Shown here piece by piece: positions 39,627 to 48,087 of a DNA stretch of 64,000 bases. Below the pieces are notes generated by a model. That model had not been told where the DNA came from and ran no database searches. It worked only from the letters and a program-made list of their open reading frames with translations. The DNA is from Achromobacter pulmonis (lineage in GTDB: Bacteria; Pseudomonadota; Gammaproteobacteria; Burkholderiales; Burkholderiaceae_B): assembly GCF_902859765.1 (NCBI RefSeq), contig NZ_CADIJV010000003.1:298525-362524 (forward strand), given 5' to 3'. The translations under genes were made by a program, and so were the position numbers. The stretch's first letter is position 1; each line of letters opens with the position of its first letter.

Positions 39627-40595
39627 TCAGTTCAACTTGGCGCCGGAGGCCTCGACGGCTCGTTTCCAGGTGTCCAGTTCCCTGTCGATGTGGCCGGCAA
39701 AGGCGGCGGGGGTGGAGCCTACGGTTTCGTAGCCGTAGCTATTCAGTTGAGCCTTCAGGTCGGGCGCGTCGATCGCGGCGGCGATGGCCCTGCTGAGGGT
39801 GTCGAGGATGGCGGGCGGGGTGGCGGCGGGAGCGAGGATGCCGTACCAGCCGTTAACGACGAAACCGGGAACGGTTTCGGCGACGGTCGGCACATCGGGC
39901 AGCAGCGGCGAGCGATGTTCGCCGGTGACGGCCAGGGCCTTGAGTTTGCCGGCCTGGACTTGCGGCAGCGAGGTGGAGATGCTGTCGAACATCAGCGAGA
40001 CTTCGCCCCCGAGCAGGGCGACGACGGCGGGGCCGCTGCCCTTGTAGGGGACATGCAGCATATCGGTGCCGGTCTGGTGCTTGAACATTTCGGCGGCCAG
40101 GTGGCTGGTGTTGCCGTTGCCGGCGGAGGCGAAGCTGAGCTTGCCGGGATGCGCCCTGGCGTAGGCGATGAGCTGCGGGATGGTGTCGGCCGGCGTGGAG
40201 GGCGGAGCCGCCACCAGCATGGGCAAGGTCGCGACCAGCGAGACCGGCGCGAAGTCGCGGCGCGTGTCGTAGGGCAGCGAGGGGTAGAGGCTGGGGTTGA
40301 TGGCGTGGGCAGCCAGCACCATCAGCAGGGTATAGCCGTCGGGCCTGGCGCGGGCCAGTTGGGCGGAAGCGATGGCGCCGCCGGCGCCCGGCTTGTACTC
40401 CAGCACCACGGGCTGGTTCCACTTCTTCTGCAGGGCCGCGCCCAGCGGACGCGCCAGCATGTCGGCGCTGCCGCCAGGCGGGTACGGGATCAGCAGCGTG
40501 ATGGGTTTGTCGGGGTAGCCGTCGGCGGCCGGCGCCGGCGCGGACTGGAGCAGTCCGGCAGCGAGGGCTAGCGCGGCAAAGCATGAACGGTGCAT
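39627..40595 (-). CDS. Bug-family periplasmic binding protein (tripartite tricarboxylate transport receptor)
   Basis: A 322-residue Bug protein. Signal peptide MHRSCFAALALAAGLLQSA with cleavage near APAADG, then YPDKPITLLIPYPPGGSADM, the family's first strand and ligand loop; KWNQPVVLEYKPGAGGAIAS is the second conserved block. Such receptors bind small carboxylates. ATG 40595 was taken as start from the signal peptide. No TctA/TctB membrane genes are adjacent, as is usual for orphan Bug genes in this group. It follows the CoA-transferase genes by 17 bp, so it may deliver the acid that they activate. Confidence 0.92.
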   Translation of the reverse strand: MHRSCFAALALAAGLLQSAPAPAADGYPDKPITLLIPYPPGGSADMLARPLGAALQKKWNQPVVLEYKPGAGGAIASAQLARARPDGYTLLMVLAAHAINPSLYPSLPYDTRRDFAPVSLVATLPMLVAAPPSTPADTIPQLIAYARAHPGKLSFASAGNGNTSHLAAEMFKHQTGTDMLHVPYKGSGPAVVALLGGEVSLMFDSISTSLPQVQAGKLKALAVTGEHRSPLLPDVPTVAETVPGFVVNGWYGILAPAATPPAILDTLSRAIAAAIDAPDLKAQLNSYGYETVGSTPAAFAGHIDRELDTWKRAVEASGAKLN

Positions 40596-40612
40596 GAGCG
40601 GCTCCGGAAAGT

Positions 40613-41311
40613 TCAGGCGTAACGCGGCACGCCGGCGGCGTCCAGCGTGATGCGGCGCGGCGTGGCGTCGAACCCCAAGGGCGCTTCGGTGGCGGCCTGC
40701 AGGTCCCCGGCGCTGACGCCTTGCAAAATGGCGTACACGCGCAGGCCGGCGGGCGTGACGTCGATCACGGCCAGGCCGCTGTAGATGCGCGTGACGACGC
40801 CGGCGCCGGTGAGCGGATAGCGGCACTGGCGCAGGATCTTGGGCGCGCCGTCGCGGCCACGGTGTTCCATCATGGCCAGCACCTGGCGGGCGCCGACGGC
40901 CAGGTCCATCGCACCGCCCACGGCGGGAATGGCGTCGGCGGCGTCGGTTTTCCAGTTGGCCAGATCGCCGCGTTCCGACACCTGGAAAGCGCCCAGCACG
41001 GCATAGTCGAGGTGGCCGCCGCGCATCATGGCGAACGACACGGTGTGCTCGGTAATGGAGGCGCCCGGCAACAGGGTGACAGGCTGGCGGCTGGCGTTGA
41101 TGAGGTCGGGATCGATGGCCTCGCCCGCGGCCGCCGGCCCCATGCCAGTGATGCCGTTCTCGCTGTGCAGCAGGATGTCCTTGTCGGATGGCAGGTAGTC
41201 GCCGACCAGGGTCGGCATACCGATGCCGAGATTGACGACCGAGCCATCCGGAATGTCGCCGGCCAGCAATTGCGCGACCTGCTGGCGGGTCAGGGGGGTG
41301 ATCGTCGGCAT
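40613..41311 (-). CDS. 3-oxoacid CoA-transferase-type subunit B
   Basis: A 232-residue family I CoA-transferase beta subunit. It contains VVNLGIGMPTLVGDYLP and the catalytic glutamate loop HSENGITGMGP, then SFAMMRGGHLDYAVLGAFQV, all typical of PcaJ/ScoB-like subunits. It starts one base after the subunit A stop codon, showing tight co-translation. The acid substrate is unknown; beta-ketoadipate or acetoacetate enzymes are the closest named relatives I can recognise. Confidence 0.9.
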   Translation of the reverse strand: MPTITPLTRQQVAQLLAGDIPDGSVVNLGIGMPTLVGDYLPSDKDILLHSENGITGMGPAAAGEAIDPDLINASRQPVTLLPGASITEHTVSFAMMRGGHLDYAVLGAFQVSERGDLANWKTDAADAIPAVGGAMDLAVGARQVLAMMEHRGRDGAPKILRQCRYPLTGAGVVTRIYSGLAVIDVTPAGLRVYAILQGVSAGDLQAATEAPLGFDATPRRITLDAAGVPRYA

Positions 41312-41312
41312 C

Positions 41313-41978
41313 TCAGGTCTCCACGCGCACCACGGTTTTGACGAACAGGCCGGGCGTCATGACCTGCTCGGGCGCGAAGGCGCCCAGCGGCACGACCTCG
41401 TCGACCTGGGCGATGGCATGGCCGGCGGCCATGCACATCACCGGATTGAAATTACGCGCGGCGTGGCGGTACATCAGGTTGCCCCAGCGGTCGCCCTGGT
41501 GCGCGCGGATCAGCGCGTAATCGCCGCGCAGCGGCTGTTCGAGCACGTAGCCGACGCCGTCGATCACCTCCTGGCGGCGGCCTTGCGCCAGCTCGGTGCC
41601 GTAGCCGGTGGGCGTGTAGAACGGCCCCAGGCCGGCGCCGGCCGCGCGCAGGCGCTCGGCCAGGGTGCCTTGCGGCACGCATTCCAGCTCCACTTCGCCG
41701 GCGCGATAGGCGCGGGCGAAGGCCTCGGAATTGGGCGGGCGCGGATGTGAGCAGATGATCTTGCGCACCTGCCGCCGATCGAGCAGCGCGGCGATGCCGC
41801 GGTCGTAGGTGCCGGCGTTGTTGGCGATAACGGTCAGGTCGCGCCGGCCCAGCTCGGCCAGGCAGTGCAATAACTCGTACGGCACGCCGGCTTCGCCAAA
41901 GCCCCCCACCAGCACGCTGGCGCCGTCGGGGATGATGGCCACGGCGTCGATCATGCGAGCCTGAATCTTGTCGATCAC
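41313..41978 (-). CDS. 3-oxoacid CoA-transferase-type subunit A
   Basis: A 221-residue alpha subunit of the same CoA-transferase. The CoA-binding glycine loop is VLVGGFGEAGVPYELL, and TVIANNAGTYDRGIAAL follows. The C-terminal half has GTELAQGRRQEVIDG. It starts at GTG 41978, immediately after the TAA of a truncated Bug fragment (41979-42140), so its translation is probably coupled to that relic. Confidence 0.9.
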   Translation of the reverse strand: MIDKIQARMIDAVAIIPDGASVLVGGFGEAGVPYELLHCLAELGRRDLTVIANNAGTYDRGIAALLDRRQVRKIICSHPRPPNSEAFARAYRAGEVELECVPQGTLAERLRAAGAGLGPFYTPTGYGTELAQGRRQEVIDGVGYVLEQPLRGDYALIRAHQGDRWGNLMYRHAARNFNPVMCMAAGHAIAQVDEVVPLGAFAPEQVMTPGLFVKTVVRVET

Positions 41979-42140
41979 TTAGCGCTCCTGGGCAAGGCCG
42001 GCGGTGTCCACGGTCCGCGTCCAGCGGGCGCGTTCCTGGCCGATGAAGGCGATGTACTCGGCCGGCGCGTTGCCACCGGCCTGCCCGCCCATGGCGCGAA
42101 AGCGCGCGCTGATGTCGGCGCAGCGTTGCGGATGCGGCAT
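41979..42140 (-). pseudogene. C-terminal fragment of a second Bug-family receptor
   Basis: A 53-codon frame with an ATG at 42140 behind a GGGAGA site. Its body, RFRAMGGQAGGNAPAEYIAF then RARWTRTVDTAGLA, resembles the last helix region of Bug proteins, where a GxxPxxFxxFIxxExxxW pattern precedes a (S/T)GA end; compare FAGHIDRELDTWKRAVEASG in the receptor at 39627. The signal peptide and about five sixths of a Bug protein are absent. Its TAA abuts the GTG of CoA-transferase subunit A. It looks like an in-frame deletion that kept the start and the end. Confidence 0.7.
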
Positions 42141-42266
42141 GCTTGTCTCCCTGCGTGATCATTGCGCGGATCAGCTTGTGCGGGAGAGTGTGGCCGCGAT
42201 GCCGCCGAATGCCTATTCCGGAATCTGGAGGAGCGGCTTCGCCTGCGCAAAAGAGCGCCGCCGCGG

Positions 42267-43157
42267 TCAGCGCGCCGGGCGCGCCGCCATCTGCGCCGCC
42301 GTGCGCAGGAAAGCCTGCAGCGCGCGGTTGCCGTCGTCGCGCCGCGTGACGGCGTAGACCATGCCGCTGCCGACCGTGGCCGGCAGCGCGCACACCGCGA
42401 TCCGCGCGCCGAAGTGGCCGCAGGTCGACCGCGGCACCAGCGCCACGCCCAGTCCGGCCGCCACCAGCGCCAACTGCGCCGGCACTTCCGCCACGCGCTG
42501 CGCCACCGCCTGCGCCAGACCGGCGCGGGCGCAGGTGTCGGCCAGCTCGCGGGCAAAGGCCGAGGTGTCGGTGCGCAGCATCACGAACGCGTCCCGCGCC
42601 AGATCGGACAACGCCAGCCGCTTGCGGCCGGCCAGGCGGTGGCCGGCGGGCAGCGCCGCCACCACCGGATCGGGCCATAGCGCCAGCGATTGCAGTTCGT
42701 CGTCATCGACCGCCGTGCGCGAGATGCTGACGTCGATGCGATGGCCGCGCAGCGCTTCCAATTGCGCCGCCGGGTTCATTTCGTTGAGCAGCACCGAGAC
42801 CTGCGGATGGCTGGCGGCATGGCGCGCGATCAGCGCCGGCACCGGCCCCAAGAAATGCGAGCCGGACAGGCCGATCTCGACCCGCCCCGCCCTGCCCTGG
42901 TCCACCGCGCGCGCCCGCACCGTGGCGTCCTTGAGACCGGCGAGCGTGGCGCGCACGTCGTTCAGGAAGGCCGCGCCGGCCGCGGTCAGCGCCACCCGGC
43001 GGTTGGTGCGGTCGAACAGCCTGACCTCCAGTTCGCGTTCGAGCTGGGCGATCTGCAGGCTCAGCGGCGGCTGCGAAATATGCAGCCGGGCGGCCGCGCG
43101 GGTGAAGTTGAGTTCTTCGGCCAGCACGGCGAAATAACGGAGTTGGCGGATTTCCAT
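42267..43157 (-). CDS. LysR-family transcriptional regulator
   Basis: A 296-residue LysR protein. The N-terminal helix-turn-helix is MEIRQLRYFAVLAEELNF followed by HISQPPLSLQIAQLERELEV. The ending resembles the BenM/CatM-type subgroup that controls aromatic and dicarboxylate degradation. ATG 43157 was chosen from the family start; the longer frame to 43427 overlaps the divergent maleate isomerase gene. It faces maiA across 124 bp and may also control the downstream CoA-transferase and Bug genes on its own strand. Confidence 0.92.
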   Translation of the reverse strand: MEIRQLRYFAVLAEELNFTRAAARLHISQPPLSLQIAQLERELEVRLFDRTNRRVALTAAGAAFLNDVRATLAGLKDATVRARAVDQGRAGRVEIGLSGSHFLGPVPALIARHAASHPQVSVLLNEMNPAAQLEALRGHRIDVSISRTAVDDDELQSLALWPDPVVAALPAGHRLAGRKRLALSDLARDAFVMLRTDTSAFARELADTCARAGLAQAVAQRVAEVPAQLALVAAGLGVALVPRSTCGHFGARIAVCALPATVGSGMVYAVTRRDDGNRALQAFLRTAAQMAARPAR

Positions 43158-43195
43158 GGCGGCCAATGATTTGCGAAAGATATGAAACCAGACAA

Positions 43196-43214
43196 AAACT
43201 ATATTGGAAACTAT
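43196..43214. promoter_or_regulatory. AAACTAT direct repeat in the LysR-maiA spacer
   Basis: AAACTAT at 43196-43202 and 43208-43214 lie in an AT-rich part of the divergent promoter region. They are starts 12 bp apart, about one helical turn, and could belong to a LysR operator or a promoter. Confidence 0.3.
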
Positions 43215-43281
43215 CGTTCGCGGCGAGCAGAATTGCTTGCGCGCCACCTTGGGCGCAGACAATGCCCACCGGAGACACGCC

Positions 43282-44043
43282 ATGACCCAGTCGCCCCGCG
43301 TCCTGCGCATCGGCCAGATCGTTCCCAGTTCCAACACCACCATGGAAACGGAGATCCCCGCCATGCTGCGCCGGCGCGAGACCATCGCGCCCGAACGCTT
43401 CACCTTCCACTCCAGCCGCATGCGCATGAAGCAGGTGACGGCGGCGGAGCTGGCTTCAATGGACCGCGAATCCGACCGCTGTGCGCAGGAACTGTCGGAC
43501 GCCCGCGTCGACGTGCTGGGCTATGCCTGCCTGGTGGCCATCATGGCGCAAGGCCTGGGCTACCATCGCGCCTCGCAGGAACGGCTGCACCAGGCCACTG
43601 TGGCCAACGGCGCCCCTGCGCCCATCGTCTCCAGCGCCGGCGCGCTGGTCGAAGGCCTGCACGCCATCGGCGCGCGCAAGGTCGCGATCCTGACGCCCTA
43701 CATGAAACCGCTGACCAAACTGGTGGTGGACTACATCGAACACGAAGGCATCGAAGTGCACGACAGCCTGTCGCTGGAGATCGCCGACAACCTGAAGGTA
43801 GGCGCGCAGGACCCGATGGCGCCGGCCAGCCACGTCGAGCGCCTGGATACGCGCGGCGTTGATGCCGTGGTGCTGTCGGCCTGCGTGCAGATGCCATCGC
43901 TGGCGTCGATCCAGCCGGTGCAGGACCGCTTGGGCCTGCCGGTGGTGACCGCCGCCGCGGCCACGGTCTATCGCATGCTCAAGGTGCTGGACCTGGAAAC
44001 GCGCGTGCCCGACGCCGGCGAACTGCTGACGGGCAAATACTGA
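43282..44043 (+). CDS. maiA: Maleate cis-trans isomerase
   Basis: A 253-residue Asp/Glu-racemase-superfamily enzyme that converts maleate to fumarate, the last step of nicotinate degradation. The start RIGQIVPSSNTTMETEIPAM, then RFTFHSSRMRMKQVT and the catalytic cysteine segment GYACLVAIMAQGLGYHR match maleate isomerases; the second cysteine is in VLSACVQMPSL. ATG 43282 follows GGAGA. It is divergent from a LysR gene. No other nicotinate genes are in the window. Confidence 0.88.
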   Translation: MTQSPRVLRIGQIVPSSNTTMETEIPAMLRRRETIAPERFTFHSSRMRMKQVTAAELASMDRESDRCAQELSDARVDVLGYACLVAIMAQGLGYHRASQERLHQATVANGAPAPIVSSAGALVEGLHAIGARKVAILTPYMKPLTKLVVDYIEHEGIEVHDSLSLEIADNLKVGAQDPMAPASHVERLDTRGVDAVVLSACVQMPSLASIQPVQDRLGLPVVTAAAATVYRMLKVLDLETRVPDAGELLTGKY

Positions 44044-44057
44044 GCGGCACGGCCGCA

Positions 44058-44597
44058 CTACGGCATGCGGCGGATCACGCTGTTGGCATACATCGGCCCC
44101 TGCACGTGGTGCCCCGTGACGACGTTGGTCTGGTAGCGCTGCACCACGCCTTCGAGCGATTGCGGATCGAGCAGCGCGCGCATTGTGGCAAAGCCCGCCG
44201 AGTCCACGCGCGCGGGCGCCTTGCCCTTGGGATAGAGGCGGCGCTTGCCCTCGTCCATCGGCGCCTGCAGCACGCCGCCGCTGGCGGTCAGGTCCAGCAC
44301 CAGCTGGCCATCGCGCAACCGCGCCGAACCGTGGGCGCCGAGTTCGGCATCGTCCAGCAGCAGGCTGCCGGTCAGGACGTAATCGCCCGATGGCAGCGGC
44401 TGCACGTACAGCCGCAAGGTGTAGGGCGGCTCACCGTTGCGATCGTCGATGTGCCAGCGGTACTCGCCGGCGGCCCAGGCGGACGCGGCCGGCGCCGACG
44501 CCGGAGTGACGGGCGCGGCGGACTGCGCCATGGCGCCCGCGCACAGCGCCAGCCCCAGGACGGCGGCGCGCAATGGCTGCGACAGGAAGGCGTGCAT
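44058..44597 (-). CDS. Small exported protein of unknown function, downstream of the TonB receptor
   Basis: A 179-residue protein with a Sec signal (MHAFLSQPLRAAVLGLALCA, cleavage near AMAQ). The mature part is beta-strand-rich: AAGEYRWHIDDRNGEPPYTL, then GDYVLTGSLLLDD. No family is recognised, and no enzyme motif is visible. It starts 59 bp after the TonB-dependent receptor gene on the same strand, so the two are probably co-transcribed and iron-controlled. A periplasmic accessory to siderophore uptake is a guess from context only. Confidence 0.7.
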   Translation of the reverse strand: MHAFLSQPLRAAVLGLALCAGAMAQSAAPVTPASAPAASAWAAGEYRWHIDDRNGEPPYTLRLYVQPLPSGDYVLTGSLLLDDAELGAHGSARLRDGQLVLDLTASGGVLQAPMDEGKRRLYPKGKAPARVDSAGFATMRALLDPQSLEGVVQRYQTNVVTGHHVQGPMYANSVIRRMP

Positions 44598-44656
44598 GGT
44601 GTTCTCCTTGTGATGCGTGCCCCGAGGGCACTCGGTTGATGCGTTCCAGGCCGGCG

Positions 44657-46912
44657 TCAGTACTTGACGCGCATGCTCAGCATGAAACTGCGCGGCTCGC
44701 CATAGGCGTTGCCCATGTCGGCGTTGCCCAGGCGCTGGTAATAGACCTTGTCGAACAGGTTGTTGACGTTCAGCCCCAGTGAGACGTGCTCGTTGACGCG
44801 GTAGCCGACGCGCGCGTTCCAGATCGCGTAGCCGCCTTGCGACACGCGCACGGCGCTGCCGCTGACCGGCCCCTGGGCCGCGCTTTCGGTGTAGATGCCG
44901 CTCTTGACGTTGACGCCGCCGCCCACGCTCCAGCGGTTCCATTGGCCGGGAAGCTGGTAGGTGGTCCACAGCTGGAAGATGTGCCGGGGCGTGAAGGTGC
45001 GGAAGACCGCGCCGCCGTGGTTGTTGTCCTTCAGGTAACGCGTGGTGTTGAAGGTGTAGCCGCCCGCTACTTCCCAGCCCGGCGCGAGCCGCCCCGACAC
45101 CTCGGTCTCGAAGCCCTGGCTGCGCACCTGGCCGCTGGCCTCGTAGCAGCAATCGCCGACCTCGGGGTAGTTCGGGTCACGCTGCGCGCGGTTGCGTTCG
45201 GTGATGCGGAACAACGCGAACGAGGTATTCAGCCTGCCGTCCAGCCATTCGCTTTTCAGGCCCGTTTCGTAGTTGGACCCCACCACCGGCGGCAGCGATC
45301 CGCCGCTGGCCGAGCGCAGGTCGCTCTGCACGCGGAAGATGTCGGCGTAGCTGGCGTAGGCGGTCCAGTGGCTGTCGATGTCGTACACCAGCCCGGCGTA
45401 CGGCGTCATGCGGCCATGTTCGCTGATGGCCGGATCGCCGCGGCCGCTGATCAGATTGGTGCTCTGCGTGCGCCACCAGCTCATGCGCGACCCCAGCACC
45501 AGCGTCAGCGGGTCGGCCACCTTCAGGCGCGCCATCGCGTAGATGCCCGACTGGCGCGTCTTGACATCGCTCTTGCTGCCCCATTGCGGATCGGCCGGCT
45601 CCGGATAGTCGTGCACGTCGTAATGGAAGACGTCCACCGGCCGCGCCGCGAAGCCCGGCAGCGAATAGGCGTTGTAGGTACGCGCGCTGCGGTCGTACCA
45701 GTTGCCGCCAAATACCAGTTCGTGGCGGCGTCCCAGCGCCTCGAACGCGCCGGTCACCATCAGGTCCACGCCCAGCTGTTCATTGCGATACTGGTTGCCG
45801 CCGCCGTACAGTCGCGGCCCCAGGCCGGTCTGGCGGTCGACGGCGCCGCGCACGTAGGCGTACTTGAGCTTGCTGGTTTCCTCGGCCTGGTTGACGTTGA
45901 GCTTGACGCTCCAGTCCGACGAGAACTGGTGCGCCAGCTCGGCGAACACCTGCGTGTTCTCGAAGTCCCAGCGGTTCCAGTCGGCGCCCAGGTAGGTGCC
46001 GCGCGTCAGGCCGAGATCGCCGCCATCCTTGTAACGTGGCAGCTGCATCATGTAGGGCAACCAGTCGCGCTTCTGGTAGCTGCCGCCCACGGTCAGCAGC
46101 GTGCGCTCGCCCAGGTCGGCCTCGACGATGCCGTAGTAGGCCTGCTTGCGCGAATTGGCCACGTCGTAGAAGTACTTGCGGTCTTCCTGCGCGGTGGCGA
46201 TGCGGCCGCGCACCGAACCTGATGCGTTCAGCGGCGTCGACAGGTCGAGTTCGCCGCGATAGTTGTCCCACGACCCGCCGCTGGCCGAGCCGCTGAATTG
46301 CAGCTCGCGCGTGGGACGCTTGCGCACCAGGTTGATGACGCCGCCCGGCTGGCCGGCGCCGTTGAACAGGCCGGCCGCGCCGCGCAACAGCTCGACGTGG
46401 TCGAACATGAACAGATCGGGCTGCGCCCATGACGCACCGCCGGTCTGCATCGGCACGCCGTCGTACTGGAAGTACTCGATCTGGAAGCCACGCGAATAGA
46501 ACTGCGGCACCGCGGCGGAGCCCATCAGGTCGATGGTGATGCCCGGCGTCTGCGCCATGGCGTCCTCCAGCGACGCCAGGTTCTGGTCCTCGATGCGCTG
46601 GCGCGTGATGACCGACACCGATTGCGGAATCTCGCGCAGCGACAACGGCAGCTTGCCGCCGATGGTGACGCTGGGCGCGGTGTAGGACGCGCTGCCTTCG
46701 GTGACGCCGACCTGCTCGCCCCGCACCGTCACCGGCGCCAGCGTGGCCGTATCGGCCGGCCCAGCCGTTTGCGCACCGGCGTGCGCGCCCGCCGCCAGGC
46801 CCATCATCATGGCGCCGCGCCGCAGCCATGCGGCGCCGTTGTGGGAAGCGGCCCACCCGCGCGCCGGACGCCCCCGTTTCGCGCGAATCCCACGTGTCTC
46901 GATACCCACCAT
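44657..46912 (-). CDS. TonB-dependent siderophore receptor
   Basis: A 751-residue outer-membrane receptor if started at ATG 46912, which follows GGAGG; a TTG at 46939 would add nine residues. After the signal (MMMGLAAGAHAGAQ) comes the plug: VSVITRQRIEDQNLASLEDA, PGITIDLMGS, and SRGFQIEYFQYDGVPMQTGG. GGVINLVRKRPT closes the plug. The barrel ends with the aromatic C-terminal RSFMLSMRVKY. Plug features resemble receptors for ferric hydroxamate, coprogen or pyoverdine types. No N-terminal signalling domain is evident. A Fur-box-like site lies just upstream. Confidence 0.92.
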   Translation of the reverse strand: MVGIETRGIRAKRGRPARGWAASHNGAAWLRRGAMMMGLAAGAHAGAQTAGPADTATLAPVTVRGEQVGVTEGSASYTAPSVTIGGKLPLSLREIPQSVSVITRQRIEDQNLASLEDAMAQTPGITIDLMGSAAVPQFYSRGFQIEYFQYDGVPMQTGGASWAQPDLFMFDHVELLRGAAGLFNGAGQPGGVINLVRKRPTRELQFSGSASGGSWDNYRGELDLSTPLNASGSVRGRIATAQEDRKYFYDVANSRKQAYYGIVEADLGERTLLTVGGSYQKRDWLPYMMQLPRYKDGGDLGLTRGTYLGADWNRWDFENTQVFAELAHQFSSDWSVKLNVNQAEETSKLKYAYVRGAVDRQTGLGPRLYGGGNQYRNEQLGVDLMVTGAFEALGRRHELVFGGNWYDRSARTYNAYSLPGFAARPVDVFHYDVHDYPEPADPQWGSKSDVKTRQSGIYAMARLKVADPLTLVLGSRMSWWRTQSTNLISGRGDPAISEHGRMTPYAGLVYDIDSHWTAYASYADIFRVQSDLRSASGGSLPPVVGSNYETGLKSEWLDGRLNTSFALFRITERNRAQRDPNYPEVGDCCYEASGQVRSQGFETEVSGRLAPGWEVAGGYTFNTTRYLKDNNHGGAVFRTFTPRHIFQLWTTYQLPGQWNRWSVGGGVNVKSGIYTESAAQGPVSGSAVRVSQGGYAIWNARVGYRVNEHVSLGLNVNNLFDKVYYQRLGNADMGNAYGEPRSFMLSMRVKY

Positions 46913-46937
46913 TTCCTCCGCTTCCAGCCCGTTCAAC

Positions 46938-46956
46938 AAGATTGATAATCATCTTC
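46938..46956 (-). promoter_or_regulatory. Fur-box-like site before the TonB receptor gene
   Basis: AAGATTGATAATCATCTTC matches the 19-bp Fur consensus at 14 positions by eye, with a perfect central TGATAATCAT. It is 26 bp upstream of ATG 46912, in the right place for iron-dependent repression of the receptor. Confidence 0.65.
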
Positions 46957-47000
46957 AACGGCGCCGCGGCGGGCAATGCAAAAGGCTTTCGAATTCCGGA

Positions 47001-47927
47001 TTAAGGCTTTCGTTTTTTCAACGGCGACACCGCCTGGCGGATGGCCGGCGCGTGGGCGCGCAGGGCGTCCCACAGGCGCGCTATGACCGGCCCCTGCGGC
47101 CGGTCGGCGCGCCGCGCGGCGGCCAGCGTCTCGGTGCTGCCCGGCAGGTGGCGGTTGGCCAGCGACAGCAGGCGGCCGTCGCGCAATTCCTCTTCGACCA
47201 GGAAGCGCGGCATGTGGCCCCAGCCCAGGCCCAGCAGGATGATCTCCTTCTTCATCAGCTGGTCGGCCACGGTGCACTGGCGCGCCCCCTCGACCATGAA
47301 GTAGTCGCGCGCCGGCGTGTGGCGGGCGGTGTCGCGCATGACGCACTGGGTGTAGTCGTGCAGGAGCTCGGGCCGCAGGGCGCGCGGCGACGGCGCCAGA
47401 TAGCCCGGCGCGGCCACCGGCACGAACGGCACGCTGCCCAGTTCCAGCCATTCGACGCGCGCATCGCCCGGTTCCACGCGATGCAGGATCAGGTCGGCAT
47501 CGCCATCCATCAACCGTTCCCACGGCCCGGTCACGGCCTCGAAGTGCAGGTTCAGGCGCGTGGCCGGCCACTGCGCGAAAAACTGGCCCAGCAGCCTCAG
47601 CAGCAGCGGGCGCGGGCAGAAGTCGCCGAGCACCACGTTCAATTCGCTTTCCTGGCCCATCGCCAGTTGCTCGGCATGGGCCCGCAGGCCCGCCAGTTCG
47701 CGCAGCAGCGCCTGGGCGCGCGCATGGAACGACTGCCCGGCGGCGGTGGGCCGCACACGGTAGCCGCTGCGGTCCAGCAGCGCCAGATCCAGTTGCCGTT
47801 CCAGCTTGGCCACGGCCGCGAACACCGCGGGGTGCGAGCGATGTAGCGTCTCGGCCGCGGCCTGGAAGCCGCCGGCCCGCACCACCGCGTCGAAGCACTG
47901 CAGGTCGTGCAGCGTGAATTCTCTCAT
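47001..47927 (-). CDS. LysR-family transcriptional regulator
   Basis: A 308-residue LysR protein. Its helix-turn-helix region is FTLHDLQCFDAVVRAGGFQA followed by RSHPAVFAAVAKLERQLDLA. The start was set at ATG 47927 from the family pattern; the long frame to 48134 overlaps the divergent hydrolase gene. It faces the hydrolase at 48088 over 160 bp and probably controls it. The effector is unknown. Confidence 0.92.
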   Translation of the reverse strand: MREFTLHDLQCFDAVVRAGGFQAAAETLHRSHPAVFAAVAKLERQLDLALLDRSGYRVRPTAAGQSFHARAQALLRELAGLRAHAEQLAMGQESELNVVLGDFCPRPLLLRLLGQFFAQWPATRLNLHFEAVTGPWERLMDGDADLILHRVEPGDARVEWLELGSVPFVPVAAPGYLAPSPRALRPELLHDYTQCVMRDTARHTPARDYFMVEGARQCTVADQLMKKEIILLGLGWGHMPRFLVEEELRDGRLLSLANRHLPGSTETLAAARRADRPQGPVIARLWDALRAHAPAIRQAVSPLKKRKP

Positions 47928-48087
47928 GTCAGGTTTTCCTACAGTGACTGTGCGATCTTTGTAATTTCTTTCAGGATGGGCCGCAACTACGATCCGTCTC
48001 ACGGTCGACACCGTTGCCCGGCCCGGCAGATGAGCGCGACATCGCCCCGAGCCCCGCACCTCCCTCATACAAGACAGGACGCTCATC

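Noticed and set aside
47941-47951. ACAGTGACTGT palindrome in the LysR/hydrolase spacer
   Set aside because: Only five base pairs per arm; could occur by chance and no second site supports it.
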